A stretch of 22,847 nt of DNA from Helicobacteraceae bacterium (GTDB lineage: Bacteria; Campylobacterota; Campylobacteria; Campylobacterales; Sulfurimonadaceae), in NCBI GenBank assembly GCA_027061425.1, contig JALSUN010000199.1, positions 1 through 22,847 on the forward strand, read 5' to 3'. Made by a program: the position numbers and the translations under genes. Positions 7,476 through 15,531 of this stretch are shown piece by piece. Under the pieces are notes generated by a model that saw nothing but the letters and a program-made list of their open reading frames with translations, was not told the origin of the DNA and did not search any database. Position 1 is the stretch's first letter, and every line of letters starts with the position of its first letter.

Positions 7476-9427
7476 TGACTGTTGAAGCATATAAAAAAGC
7501 AGTACAGACTTTAAACCGTTATGCCCATTACTACTATGTTCTGGATGATCCTATTACTACAGATGAAGTGTATGACACGCTTTATCATAAAGTACTGGCT
7601 TTTGAGGCGACTCATGAAGAAGCCATTCTATCCAACTCTCCAACACAGCGTGTAGGAGGTGTACCTCTAGACAAGTTTACTAAGGCAGCACACCCAAGTC
7701 GTATGTGGTCACTGGAAGATATTTTTAATGCACAAGAACTTCAAAAATGGTTACAAAAAACTGGAAAACTGGTAGATAACATCAGCTTTTACTGTGAGCC
7801 AAAATATGATGGTGCAAGTCTTAATCTCATCTATGAAAAGGGTGTTTTACTTCAAGCGATTACGCGTGGTGATGGTGTTGTGGGTGAAGATGTGACTCAA
7901 AACGCAAAGACCATACAGAGCATCCCTCTGCATATAGAGTATGAAGAGAAGATAGAGATACGCGGTGAAGTAGTCATTTTTAAAGATGAATTTGAAAAAA
8001 TTAATGTAACACGTTCTAAAGCAGGAGAATCACTCTTTGCCAACCCTAGAAATGCTGCTGCTGGTTCACTACGTCAACTTGACCCTCAAATCACAGCCAA
8101 ACGTAACTTGGTATTTTTGCCTTATGGTATTGGTGAAAATACTTTGGAAGAACCACTTTTGAACAGACGGATGGAGATGGTTTATAGTTGGGGCTTTCGC
8201 GCGCCACCCCGTCGTGAACTCGCAGAGGGTTTTGAAGCTATAGAGACCATTTATGAGCAGATGAAGTCTGAACGTGAGGGTTATGACATGATGCTTGATG
8301 GTATGGTCATTAAGGTTAATCAGATCGAGGCGCAACTCGAAATGGGATACACCGTTAAAGTTCCCCGTTGGGCGGTTGCTTATAAATTTCCAGCGGTTGA
8401 AAAGATTACAACACTTAAAGATATAGTGCTTCAAGTAGGACGCAGTGGTGCGGTAACGCCAGTAGCCATAGTAGAACCAACACAGATAGAAGGTGTGGTG
8501 GTAGAACGTGCTTCACTGCACAATTTTGATGAGATCGATAGAAAAGATATCCGTATTGGTGATAAGGTCATCATATTGCGTTCGGGAGATGTCATCCCTA
8601 AGATTGTCAAGGTGATTTCCCAAGAGCGTGATGGCTCGCAGCAACCTTATGTGAGACCAACATCTTGCCCCGTTTGTGAAAGCGAACTCCTTGACGAAGG
8701 TGCCTTGACCAAGTGTCAGAACCTTACTTGTAGTGCAAGGGTAGTGAATGCCATTATCTATTTTGCTTCAAAACCTTGTCTTAACATCGATGGTCTTGGT
8801 GATAAAATTGTAGAAACACTCTACAGCGAAGGTCTCATCAAAAATGTACTTGACCTGTTTGGTTTAACACTCGAACAACTCTTGGCACTTGAGGGCTTTA
8901 AAGAGCGTAAAAGTCAAAAGCTTATAGATGCGATACATGGTGCTAAAGGGTGTGAATGTTGGCGTTTTATTAATGCTTTAGGGATAGAACATATTGGAGA
9001 GGTAGCCTCAAAAAGTCTCTGCAATGCCTTTGGTTTGGATTTTATGAGTGCAGATAAAGAGGCTATAGTCGCTATTGATGGCATTGGGGAGGAGATGGCC
9101 AACTCTCTTTTAGAGTTTGTCAGAGTCAACAGAGAAGTAGTGCTAGAGTTACAGGAGATTCTCTCTCCAAAAGCTCCCGCACCTAAGGTAGAAGTGGCAG
9201 AAAACCCTTTTAAAGGCAAGGTGGTTGTTTTGACGGGTAGCATGAGTGTCTCTCGTGGTGTGATTAAAGTGATGTTAGAAGATCTTGGGGCTAAGGTCTC
9301 TGGGTCAGTCTCTAAAAAAACAGACTATCTGGTGTATGGAGAAGATGCGGGAAGTAAGTATGATAAAGCGATGGACTTGGGTGTGACCTGTATCACTGAA
9401 GAGAAGATGCGTGAGATGTTAGTATGA
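7475..9427 (+). CDS. ligA: NAD-dependent DNA ligase
   Basis: A 650-aa cytoplasmic ligase that seals nicks with NAD+ in replication and repair. In order: the NAD-binding Ia domain with YYVLDDPITTDEVYD, the adenylation domain with catalytic KYDG (lysine about 110), DGMVIKVN and the AVAYKFP motif, and an OB fold. A four-cysteine zinc finger (SCPVC...KCQNLTC) follows, then helix-hairpin-helix repeats (LGDKIVETL, LGIEHIGEVAS, IDGIGEEMANSL) and a C-terminal BRCT domain (about 575-650). All parts are intact and the length is normal. ATG 7475 overlaps the previous TGA and has GAGG four bases before it; the TTG three bases earlier is too close to that site. Confidence 0.97.
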   Translation: MTVEAYKKAVQTLNRYAHYYYVLDDPITTDEVYDTLYHKVLAFEATHEEAILSNSPTQRVGGVPLDKFTKAAHPSRMWSLEDIFNAQELQKWLQKTGKLVDNISFYCEPKYDGASLNLIYEKGVLLQAITRGDGVVGEDVTQNAKTIQSIPLHIEYEEKIEIRGEVVIFKDEFEKINVTRSKAGESLFANPRNAAAGSLRQLDPQITAKRNLVFLPYGIGENTLEEPLLNRRMEMVYSWGFRAPPRRELAEGFEAIETIYEQMKSEREGYDMMLDGMVIKVNQIEAQLEMGYTVKVPRWAVAYKFPAVEKITTLKDIVLQVGRSGAVTPVAIVEPTQIEGVVVERASLHNFDEIDRKDIRIGDKVIILRSGDVIPKIVKVISQERDGSQQPYVRPTSCPVCESELLDEGALTKCQNLTCSARVVNAIIYFASKPCLNIDGLGDKIVETLYSEGLIKNVLDLFGLTLEQLLALEGFKERKSQKLIDAIHGAKGCECWRFINALGIEHIGEVASKSLCNAFGLDFMSADKEAIVAIDGIGEEMANSLLEFVRVNREVVLELQEILSPKAPAPKVEVAENPFKGKVVVLTGSMSVSRGVIKVMLEDLGAKVSGSVSKKTDYLVYGEDAGSKYDKAMDLGVTCITEEKMREMLV

Positions 9428-10017
9428 TACGTCTTTACCTTCTGCCTTTTTTTTTCTGTATAGCCCTTATGGGTGAGTCATTAGACAGAACGGGACCTTA
9501 TATATCACTTGGTGGTGGTTACACAAGCTTTATTGATGATGGTCGTATGGACGCTTCAAATCTAAATCATGGTAGTAACATCAACCTTATTGGTGGGGCT
9601 TTTATTAACAAGTATCTCTCTGTGGAGCTGGGTTTAGACTACTTTACTCCCTTTACGAACCCAGATAATGAGAATATGACAGAACTCTATTTTGCTGATG
9701 CAGCGGCAAAAGCACATTATGCATTCTGGAGAGATCGCATCGATCTCTATGCTGCATTTGGTGCGGGGGTCGTTTTATGGAAAGAGACCCTTAACGACAA
9801 GTTCCAAGACGATAAAGCAGGCTCTCTTAGAGCAGATTTGGGGGTGGGTTTTCGTGCTTTAGAGTGGTTGACATTAAACATAGGGTACCGACGCTACTTC
9901 TTTACACTTGATGACAATTATCAGAGCAAAGATGCCAATGGCAAAGAAGAGTATAATTTTGACAGATATCATATGAGAGCAGATGCTGCATATGCAAATA
10001 TAGAGGTACAGTTTTGA
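9424..10017 (+). CDS. Small outer-membrane beta-barrel protein
   Basis: A 197-aa protein with a clear signal peptide (about 1-17, hydrophobic LLPFFFCIALMG, likely cut before ESLDR). It continues with alternating-pattern strands (GPYISLGGGYTSFIDDG, AYANIEVQF) and ends in phenylalanine, the classic BAM recognition residue of outer-membrane proteins. The pattern resembles the OmpA/OprF-like eight-strand porin-fold families (outer membrane beta-barrel domain). The exact function is unknown; a structural or adhesive role is possible. The ATG overlaps the ligA stop, and the end overlaps the tlyA TTG. In Campylobacter a putative integral membrane protein sits at this place between ligA and tlyA (from memory). 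Confidence 0.8.
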   Translation: MIRLYLLPFFFCIALMGESLDRTGPYISLGGGYTSFIDDGRMDASNLNHGSNINLIGGAFINKYLSVELGLDYFTPFTNPDNENMTELYFADAAAKAHYAFWRDRIDLYAAFGAGVVLWKETLNDKFQDDKAGSLRADLGVGFRALEWLTLNIGYRRYFFTLDDNYQSKDANGKEEYNFDRYHMRADAAYANIEVQF

Positions 10018-10724
10018 TACGATTAGACCAATACATGGTAGAAAAAGGGTTTGTGGACTCACGAACAAAGGCGCAGTCACTCATCAAGGCAGAGAAGGTG
10101 AGTGTAGATGGAAAAACAATTACAAAACCTGCTTTTAAAGTAGGCAATGCAGAGGTAGCACTGACAGATGAGAAGATCTATGTCTCACGCGCTGCTAAAA
10201 AATTGAAAGACTTTTTACCAACACTTCCTTTTAGTGTCAAAGGTATGGATGCCTTGGATGTGGGGGCAAGTACGGGTGGATTTACGCAGATACTTTTGGA
10301 AGAGGGTGCGAAGAGCGTTACCTGTGTTGATGTCGGAAGCGGACAGTTACATACTTCCTTAGCTAATGATCGTCGTGTGATTAATTTTGAAAAGATGGAC
10401 ATTAGAGACTATCCCACCCAAAAGCAGTTTGAACTCATTACTAGTGATGTCTCTTTTATCTCTCTTCACCATATCTTGGAGGCAGTGGATGCTTTAAGCA
10501 GTCGTTATATCATTTTACTTTTTAAACCACAATTTGAGGTGGGTAAAGATGCCAAACGTGACAGCAAAGGGGTGGTGTTAGATGCCTCTCTCATCCACGA
10601 CACGCAGATGAAGTTTGAAGAAGCTACTAGGGCACTAGGATGGAAAACCCTACATCATGAACCTGCAAGCATCAGTGGTAAAGAGGGAAACCAAGAGGAG
10701 TGTTACTGTTTTGAAAAATGTTAA
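10014..10724 (+). CDS. tlyA: TlyA-family 23S/16S rRNA 2'-O-methyltransferase (hemolysin-like)
   Basis: A 236-aa cytoplasmic enzyme. An N-terminal S4 RNA-binding domain (2-60: RLDQYMVEKG...AQSLIKAEKVSVDG) is followed by an FtsJ-like Rossmann methyltransferase (61-236). This has the SAM motif LDVGASTGGF (81-90), CVDVGSGQLH (104-113), the catalytic Asp in SDVSF (about 145) and Lys in LLFKPQFEVG (about 171). TlyA methylates ribosomal RNA and affects capreomycin susceptibility (family knowledge); Campylobacter homologues are of the short type. The start is TTG at 10014, overlapping the previous stop and preceded by AGAGG seven bases upstream. The next ATG (10035) would break the S4 domain. Its 3' end overlaps ribF by 14 bases if ribF starts at 10711. 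Confidence 0.93.
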   Translation: MIRLDQYMVEKGFVDSRTKAQSLIKAEKVSVDGKTITKPAFKVGNAEVALTDEKIYVSRAAKKLKDFLPTLPFSVKGMDALDVGASTGGFTQILLEEGAKSVTCVDVGSGQLHTSLANDRRVINFEKMDIRDYPTQKQFELITSDVSFISLHHILEAVDALSSRYIILLFKPQFEVGKDAKRDSKGVVLDASLIHDTQMKFEEATRALGWKTLHHEPASISGKEGNQEECYCFEKC

Positions 10725-11532
10725 TGCTATAGCTATAGGTGGCTTTGATGGAATGCATGTTGGGCATCAAAAACTGTTTGAACGCCTGGGTGAGGGAGGT
10801 GCTGTTGTTGTGATCGAGACAGGTTATGCCAACCTGACACCTAAACAGAGTCGTGCATTTCATACCGATCTTCCCCTCTACTATTATGAATTAGAGACAA
10901 TCCGTCATTTAGATGGTGAAGGATTTGTAGCCAAGTTGTCTGCTGATTTTCCTGCTTTAGCGAAGATCGTTGTGGGCTATGACTTTCATTTTGGAAAAGA
11001 TCGCAAATACAGTTTTGATGATCTGCGCCAACTCTTTAAAGGTGAGGTAGAGGTGGTTGATGAGGTTAAAATAGATGGTGATTCGGTTCACTCGCATAAG
11101 ATTCGTGCGAAACTTCAGATAGGTGATATCTTAGGGGCTAATCGATTTTTGGGTTATAACTACAGTGTTGTTGGAAAACATATCAGTGGGCAGGGGTTGG
11201 GAAAAAAAGAACTTTTTGCGACTGTAAATATTGATGTAAGTGGTTATCTTCTCCCTAAAGAGGGTGTTTATGCCTCTCTTGTACGCGTTAATGATGAAGA
11301 GCACTTTAACCCTGCTGTGAGTTTTATTGGCCATAGGGTGTCAACTGATGGTACTTTTGCAGTGGAGAGTCACCTTTTAGATGTGACTGTGGAAGATGTG
11401 GAGAAGATAGAACTCTCTTTTGTGGCGTTTATTCGAAACAATCAAAAGTTTGAGACTCTGGAGTTGTTAAAAGAGGCCATAGCAGAAGATATTGTTATAG
11501 CAAAAAAGAAGAGTCAAAGACTCAGTTTATAA
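10711..11532 (+). CDS. ribF: Bifunctional riboflavin kinase / FAD synthetase
   Basis: A 273-aa cytoplasmic enzyme that makes FMN and then FAD from riboflavin and ATP. The N-terminal nucleotidyltransferase domain has GGFDGMHVGH (10-19) and GYDFHFGKDR (about 89-98). The C-terminal riboflavin kinase domain starts near SHKIRAKLQIGDI (129-140), with GQGLGKKELFATVNI, EGVYAS and the catalytic glutamate in VESHLLDV (E219). TTG 10711 is chosen because AGAGGAG (10694-10700) lies ten bases before it and the family normally starts just ahead of the GGFDG motif. An ATG at 10657 would add 18 residues that are not family-like and lie inside tlyA. It is a little shorter than the usual 300-310 aa, with no missing motif. 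Confidence 0.93.
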   Translation: MKNVNAIAIGGFDGMHVGHQKLFERLGEGGAVVVIETGYANLTPKQSRAFHTDLPLYYYELETIRHLDGEGFVAKLSADFPALAKIVVGYDFHFGKDRKYSFDDLRQLFKGEVEVVDEVKIDGDSVHSHKIRAKLQIGDILGANRFLGYNYSVVGKHISGQGLGKKELFATVNIDVSGYLLPKEGVYASLVRVNDEEHFNPAVSFIGHRVSTDGTFAVESHLLDVTVEDVEKIELSFVAFIRNNQKFETLELLKEAIAEDIVIAKKKSQRLSL

Positions 11533-11543
11533 AAGGAAAAAAG

Positions 11544-11834
11544 ATGATAGTTCATATTGTAATGTTTGATTTCAAAGAGGAAAATAAGCGCGAAAATATT
11601 GCCAAGACGAGAGATATGTTAGAGGCACTGCTTACTAAGGTGCCAACACTAAAGAGTATGGAAGTGGGTATTGACTTTAATGGCAGTGAACGTGCGATGG
11701 ACCTCTCTCTTATCTCAACATTTGAGGATAAAGAGGCTTTAAGCAGTTACGCTGTGCATCCCGCACATTTAGAAGTGGTTGCTTTTATTAAAGAGGTGAC
11801 CACACAAAGTAAGGTTGTGGATTACGAGAAGTAA
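11544..11834 (+). CDS. Dabb (stress-responsive alpha/beta barrel) domain protein
   Basis: A 96-aa protein that fits the dimeric alpha+beta barrel (Dabb) family over its full length. It opens with MIVHIVMFDFKEE (the histidine of VHIVMF is typical), has the middle strand LKSMEVGIDF, and ends in VHPAHLEVVAFIKEV before the C-terminal strand. Family members are small soluble proteins, some linked to stress responses and some to heme or polyketide chemistry, but most bacterial copies have no known reaction. Eleven bases after ribF, with AAAGGA eight bases before the ATG; probably the last gene of the operon. Confidence 0.85.
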   Translation: MIVHIVMFDFKEENKRENIAKTRDMLEALLTKVPTLKSMEVGIDFNGSERAMDLSLISTFEDKEALSSYAVHPAHLEVVAFIKEVTTQSKVVDYEK

Positions 11835-11862
11835 GCAGATGGAACTGCTTAGAGGTTATTTT
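11832..11862 (+). terminator. Candidate terminator at the end of the plus-strand operon
   Basis: TAAGCAG (11832-11838) pairs perfectly with CTGCTTA (11845-11851) around a 6-base loop, and GAGGTTATTTTTT follows. The stop codon of the Dabb gene is the first arm. The U-run starts about five bases after the stem, so efficiency may be moderate. It sits between two convergent genes, where a terminator is expected. Confidence 0.5.
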
Positions 11863-12275
11863 TTAGAGAAGAGTCCAAAAAGTCCACCACGTTTTTTTGG
11901 TGTTTCTTCAGGTACAGGCGTCTCAGGCATCTGGGCACCCTCTTCTATGGTTTCACACCCTTCAGTAGTTGTGACGATTTGAGCGTTACGCTTGATCATA
12001 ATGGCAGAACCACTTTTACTCTCAACACCAATAGTTTTAAGGGCATCACTAAGTAGCTCAAATGCATCTTCATCTGCACTTTCGCAGTTACGCCCTGCAG
12101 TACACACAGCAAAGTTTGATTCACCATCAACAAACTTTATACCTACGATCAGATCAATGTTTTGTGAGCGTAGGTCAATCTTGATACCACAGATCCCGTC
12201 ATCTGTCTGATGTTTAATACTGTACTCTAAAAGAGCTTCTCTAAATTGAAGACCGACTGATGTTGTCTCTGCCAT
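11856..12275 (-). CDS. Hypothetical protein with charged C-terminal tail
   Basis: A 139-aa soluble protein of no family that I recognise. A compact alpha/beta domain (about 1-105, with strand GICGIKIDLRSQNIDLIVGI and three cysteines near 29, 58 and 64) is followed by a low-complexity stretch of Pro and Glu (MPETPVPEETPKK). It ends in the basic-hydrophobic tail RGGLFGLFSKK, which looks like a membrane-associating or partner-binding end. ATG 12275 has AAGGA six bases upstream. It has its own promoter candidate (TAAAAT on the minus strand at 12315-12320), separate from the methyltransferase gene 70 bases upstream. No function can be assigned. Confidence 0.75.
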   Translation of the reverse strand: MAETTSVGLQFREALLEYSIKHQTDDGICGIKIDLRSQNIDLIVGIKFVDGESNFAVCTAGRNCESADEDAFELLSDALKTIGVESKSGSAIMIKRNAQIVTTTEGCETIEEGAQMPETPVPEETPKKRGGLFGLFSKK

Positions 12276-12314
12276 CTATAATCCTTGTGGGGTGCCCATA
12301 TGATATTTTTCGTC

Positions 12315-12320
12315 ATTTTA
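12315..12320 (-). promoter_or_regulatory. -10 box upstream of the 139-aa hypothetical gene
   Basis: On the minus strand GCTAAAATGACG carries TAAAAT, a common Campylobacterota -10 form, about 40 bases before the ATG at 12275 in a 70-bp gap between two same-strand genes. Confidence 0.45.
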
Positions 12321-12345
12321 GCACATTATTAGTTGTTTATTGATA

Positions 12346-12987
12346 TTACTTTTTTTGTAGGAGTATAAGTTTCTTATTATCATTAAAAAGTAACATAAAA
12401 CCATGCTCTTTAGCCAGTACTTGAAATGTCTTTGGTGTGAAAAAAGAGATGTGAGTGGGGTCTCTTCTGTACCACCATTTTAAGTAAGCCTCTTGTGAAG
12501 TGGGGTGAAATTGTGTCATAAGCGCTAAAAATCCACCTTGACGCAGATGCCTGTAAAAGAGATCCATCACCTCATGAACATCGTAGATATGTTCTATGAC
12601 TTCGGTGGAGGTGATGAGATCATAAGTCTTCTCTTCATAACATTTTTCAGGAGCAAAAAATTTGTCATAATGATCAGTACGAAATCCTTTTTTAGCAAGT
12701 AGCGAAGCTAAGACAGGCGTAGGGCCCGAACCAAAGTCTAAAACATCTTTGATCTTATCTTGGTATGGCATAAAAGTCTGTTGCATAAAGTCTTCAAACA
12801 TCTGAACATACCCGAGATTCTCTTCACTGTTGTTGTGTTGTTGATAGACTTTTAACTCTTGGGCGGTGTCTACGATATGCTTTTGGTCTTTAAACATAAA
12901 GTCGCAAGTTTTACAGTGGTAGGTCTCACATGACATATACTCATCATAAAACGAGAGACACGCCCCTTCACAGAGTTTGCACTGCAT
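12346..12987 (-). CDS. SAM-dependent methyltransferase with N-terminal zinc ribbon
   Basis: A 213-aa protein. The first 35 residues contain two cysteine pairs (CKLC at 3-6 and CKTC in CETYHCKTCDFMF) typical of a small zinc ribbon. Residues about 95-213 form a class I methyltransferase: motif I DVLDFGSGPTPVL, the acidic residue in DHYDKFF, and STEVIEHIYD before the helix-strand GGFLALMTQFH. Similar zinc-ribbon methyltransferases act on sugars, small molecules or ribosomal RNA, so the substrate is open. ATG 12987 overlaps the TAA of the ABC-F gene by one base, so the two are co-transcribed; this might suggest a ribosome-linked role, but that is inference. Confidence 0.85.
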   Translation of the reverse strand: MQCKLCEGACLSFYDEYMSCETYHCKTCDFMFKDQKHIVDTAQELKVYQQHNNSEENLGYVQMFEDFMQQTFMPYQDKIKDVLDFGSGPTPVLASLLAKKGFRTDHYDKFFAPEKCYEEKTYDLITSTEVIEHIYDVHEVMDLFYRHLRQGGFLALMTQFHPTSQEAYLKWWYRRDPTHISFFTPKTFQVLAKEHGFMLLFNDNKKLILLQKK

Positions 12988-14942
12988 TAGGCTTTGTCAG
13001 CCTCTATGGCCTCTTGCTTCTCTTCTACCTCTAAAAGCATCTCTACCTTCTGCTCATAAAGTGTCTCAAGTTTTGTCAGGGTATCTGCTACTACAGTGAT
13101 CCCTTTCTCTTCATAGCATTTGGGATCTGCAAGACAATTATTAACGCTCTCCATCTCCTCTTCTAGCTTTTCTATCTCTTGGGGCAGGTGTTCAAGAAGC
13201 TGTTTCTCTTTATAAGAGAGCCTGAGTGCTTTAGGCTTCTCTTGTGCAACTGCCTTTACAGGTCTGCTTTTTTCTGCCTCTTGAACGATACCTTCTATCT
13301 CACGCATCTCTTTTTCATTTTCAAGGTACTCAGAGTAGCGTTGGTACTCCTCCTCTACAAGACCATCATGGTTTTTAAAGACAAAGAGCTTTTTAGAGAT
13401 TTTGTCAACAAAAAAACGGTCATGACTGACCAGTATGACAGCACCTGCAAAGTTTTGTAACTGCTCTTCTAAGATGTTGATGGTTGGGATGTCCAAGTCG
13501 TTAGTCGGTTCATCTAAAATGAGACAGTCCACATTTTTAGTAAAGAGTAGGGCGAGCGCCACGCGGTTTTTCTCTCCACCACTGAGTGTGCCTATTTTCT
13601 TGTCCAGAAACTCTCGTGGGAAGAGAAAGTTTTTAAGATAACCATAAACATGCATGTTAGAACCTCTGACCACCACGCGGTCTCCACCATTGGGACAGAA
13701 GGTCTCTATGAGGTTTTTAGAGTCATCAAGCAGTTCTCGATGCTGGTCAAAATAGCCGATGGAAAACTCACCTTGTTTGACCTCACCACCTGTAGGTGCA
13801 ATCCGTCCAAGCAAGACTTTAAGTAGTGTTGACTTTCCTGTACCATTGGGACCGACGATTGCGATAACATCTTTTTGTAAGATTCTGGTAGTGAAGCCTT
13901 TTATGAGCAGTTTGTCACCGAGTTGGACTTCAAGGTTGTTAACCTCAAAAAGCATCTTCTGCTTGTTGACACTTTTATCACGGTTAAAGTGTTTGGCTTC
14001 ACGCTGTATCTCAACTTGCATTTTACGTATCATAGCAGGGTTGGTCTTGGCGGCATCACGTAGTTGCATGAGACGCTCTTTACGCCCTTCATTACGTTTC
14101 AAACGGGCCCTAACCCCTCTTGCAAACCACTCATTTTCAGTTTTCAAGTGCCCAAGTAGGTTGTCATGCTGTTTTTGAAGTGTGCGCAAATACTCTGCTT
14201 TTTGTTCTAGATAGTTGGAGTAACCCCCACGATATTCTCGAAGTTTTCCATCTTCTACCTCTATGGTACGTGTCGCAATCTGGTCGATGAAGTAGCGATC
14301 ATGTGAGATAAAGACTAAGGTGTAGTTCTCTTTTAAAATAAGCTCTTCTAAAAACTCCACCATATAAACATCAAGGTGGTTGGTCGGCTCATCGAGCAGG
14401 AGTACATCAGGCTTTTGTAGCAATAGTCCTGCAAGCGCCACACGACGTTGCTCTCCACCACTCAAGATGGCGACTGCCTTGTCCTCCATGTGTTTGAGTT
14501 GAAAATGCACCAAAATACGTTCTATCTTGTCATCTAAGTTCCATGCACTGTGATGGTCGAGGTAGTTAGAGAGGTCTGAATGCTCTTTTAGTAACTCTTT
14601 ATCATCAAACTTTTCAGCGAGTTCAAGAGATAGAATGTCAAAACGATTTTTAGCATCATAAAGCTCTTGAAGACCACGTTCCACCGCTTGTCTGACAGTA
14701 TCATCTTCACGAAACTTAGGTACTTGGTCAAGCATCTTGATCTCAAGGTCTTGTTTGGTAATACGTCTGCCATCGTCTAGTGTCAAAACACCAGAAACTG
14801 CTTTCATCAGGGTGGATTTACCACTACCGTTTTTACCAACAATAACGATGCGTTCGCCGGTATCAACATGGAAGTTGACATCTACAAGAATCTTTTGGAG
14901 GTCATAATGTTTGTGTACGTTCAATAAGTCTATCAGTGCCAT
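12987..14942 (-). CDS. ABC-F family ATP-binding protein (Uup-like)
   Basis: A 651-aa soluble protein with two ABC cassettes and no membrane domain. Cassette 1: Walker A GKNGSGKST (36-44), signature LSGGEQRR and Walker B LLLDEPTNHLD. The interdomain P-site tRNA-interaction linker (about 240-320) is rich in Arg and Lys. Cassette 2: GPNGTGKST, LSGGEKNR and LILDEPTNDLD. A C-terminal coiled coil (about 575-650) is typical of Uup-type members. ABC-F proteins bind the ribosomal E site and help resolve stalled translation; Uup is also linked to transposon excision and ribosome assembly (family knowledge). First gene of a minus-strand unit with the downstream methyltransferase. The ATG at 14942 has only a weak ribosome binding site. 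Confidence 0.92.
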   Translation of the reverse strand: MALIDLLNVHKHYDLQKILVDVNFHVDTGERIVIVGKNGSGKSTLMKAVSGVLTLDDGRRITKQDLEIKMLDQVPKFREDDTVRQAVERGLQELYDAKNRFDILSLELAEKFDDKELLKEHSDLSNYLDHHSAWNLDDKIERILVHFQLKHMEDKAVAILSGGEQRRVALAGLLLQKPDVLLLDEPTNHLDVYMVEFLEELILKENYTLVFISHDRYFIDQIATRTIEVEDGKLREYRGGYSNYLEQKAEYLRTLQKQHDNLLGHLKTENEWFARGVRARLKRNEGRKERLMQLRDAAKTNPAMIRKMQVEIQREAKHFNRDKSVNKQKMLFEVNNLEVQLGDKLLIKGFTTRILQKDVIAIVGPNGTGKSTLLKVLLGRIAPTGGEVKQGEFSIGYFDQHRELLDDSKNLIETFCPNGGDRVVVRGSNMHVYGYLKNFLFPREFLDKKIGTLSGGEKNRVALALLFTKNVDCLILDEPTNDLDIPTINILEEQLQNFAGAVILVSHDRFFVDKISKKLFVFKNHDGLVEEEYQRYSEYLENEKEMREIEGIVQEAEKSRPVKAVAQEKPKALRLSYKEKQLLEHLPQEIEKLEEEMESVNNCLADPKCYEEKGITVVADTLTKLETLYEQKVEMLLEVEEKQEAIEADKA

Positions 14943-14969
14943 AAATACTCAATTATTTTAATGTGTAAC

Positions 14970-14975
14970 ATTTTA
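14970..14975 (-). promoter_or_regulatory. -10 box of the ABC-F gene
   Basis: The minus strand reads GATAAAATG with TAAAAT 28 bases before the ATG at 14942; it lies in the 127-bp divergent gap. Confidence 0.45.
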
Positions 14976-15037
14976 TCAGAGAAGGGCTTTAGCATGCATA
15001 TTCTTTGTCATCACATAATTATCACACTATTTTTAAG

Positions 15038-15043
15038 TATACT
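15038..15043 (+). promoter_or_regulatory. -10 box upstream of the 153-aa unknown gene
   Basis: TATACT after ATTTTTAAG, 27 bases before the ATG at 15070, in the divergent gap with the ABC-F gene. Confidence 0.45.
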
Positions 15044-15069
15044 ATGACAAATTGGTTAAAGGATTACAG

Positions 15070-15531
15070 ATGCCAAAAAAATTAGTAAACATGATACGCG
15101 AAAATCTTAACAGTTATGAAGAGAAAATTCTAAAAGCTCTGTCTCCTTTTAAGTACCAAAAAGAGCGTTATAATGTTGGGTATACCTTGGCGGTCGGTGC
15201 GACTGTAGAAGCTATTGATATGAGTGGTTTCTCTCAAATTATTAGAGAGACTGATGCTTATGTTCCTCTTGACGAGCATGTAGCTGTTGTTATCTTTGCG
15301 TTTAATGATCAGGAACAGGGCATAAAAGCAGCATCTAATTTGTTAAGCAAGTTTGAAATGCAGTACTTTACGCAGAAAATTTACTTGGGTATCATTAACG
15401 CTGAAGAGGAAGAGCAGTCTGAACTTTTAGTGAAAAAACTGTTTGAAACACTCTGTTATAGCTTGGTGCATGGTATGTCCAACCAAGCTTTAGACTTCGA
15501 AGCGATCAACGACCATAAAGCCGCTATGTAG
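15070..15531 (+). CDS. Hypothetical protein, possibly a degenerate GGDEF-like fold
   Basis: A 153-aa soluble protein that I cannot place in a family. After an N-terminal helix there is LAVGATVEAIDMSGFSQIIR, then ETDAYVPLDEHVAVVIFAFN, a helix with A-A-S-N-L-L, and a strand IYLGIIN. The order and spacing faintly resemble the second half of a GGDEF domain (strand, acidic turn, strand, helix, strand), but the GG[D/E]EF signature is absent and the protein is too short. Treat this as a structural hint only. ATG 15070 is chosen for AAAGGA six bases upstream; a TTG at 15052 overlaps that site. Convergent with the RNA methyltransferase gene, overlapping it by eight bases, with no terminator visible between them. 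Confidence 0.72.
   Translation: MPKKLVNMIRENLNSYEEKILKALSPFKYQKERYNVGYTLAVGATVEAIDMSGFSQIIRETDAYVPLDEHVAVVIFAFNDQEQGIKAASNLLSKFEMQYFTQKIYLGIINAEEEEQSELLVKKLFETLCYSLVHGMSNQALDFEAINDHKAAM

Noticed and set aside
8069..8434. 121-aa open frame on the minus strand inside ligA
   Set aside because: Shadow of a highly conserved gene in the opposite strand, with no ribosome binding site and no domain pattern.
10657..10710. Upstream ATG (10657) as the start of ribF
   Set aside because: The extra 18 residues lie wholly inside tlyA, do not fit the family and lack a ribosome binding site; TTG 10711 has AGAGGAG upstream.
13759..14178. 139-aa open frame on the plus strand inside the ABC-F gene
   Set aside because: Antisense shadow of the ABC-F coding region; composition follows the codon structure of the real gene.
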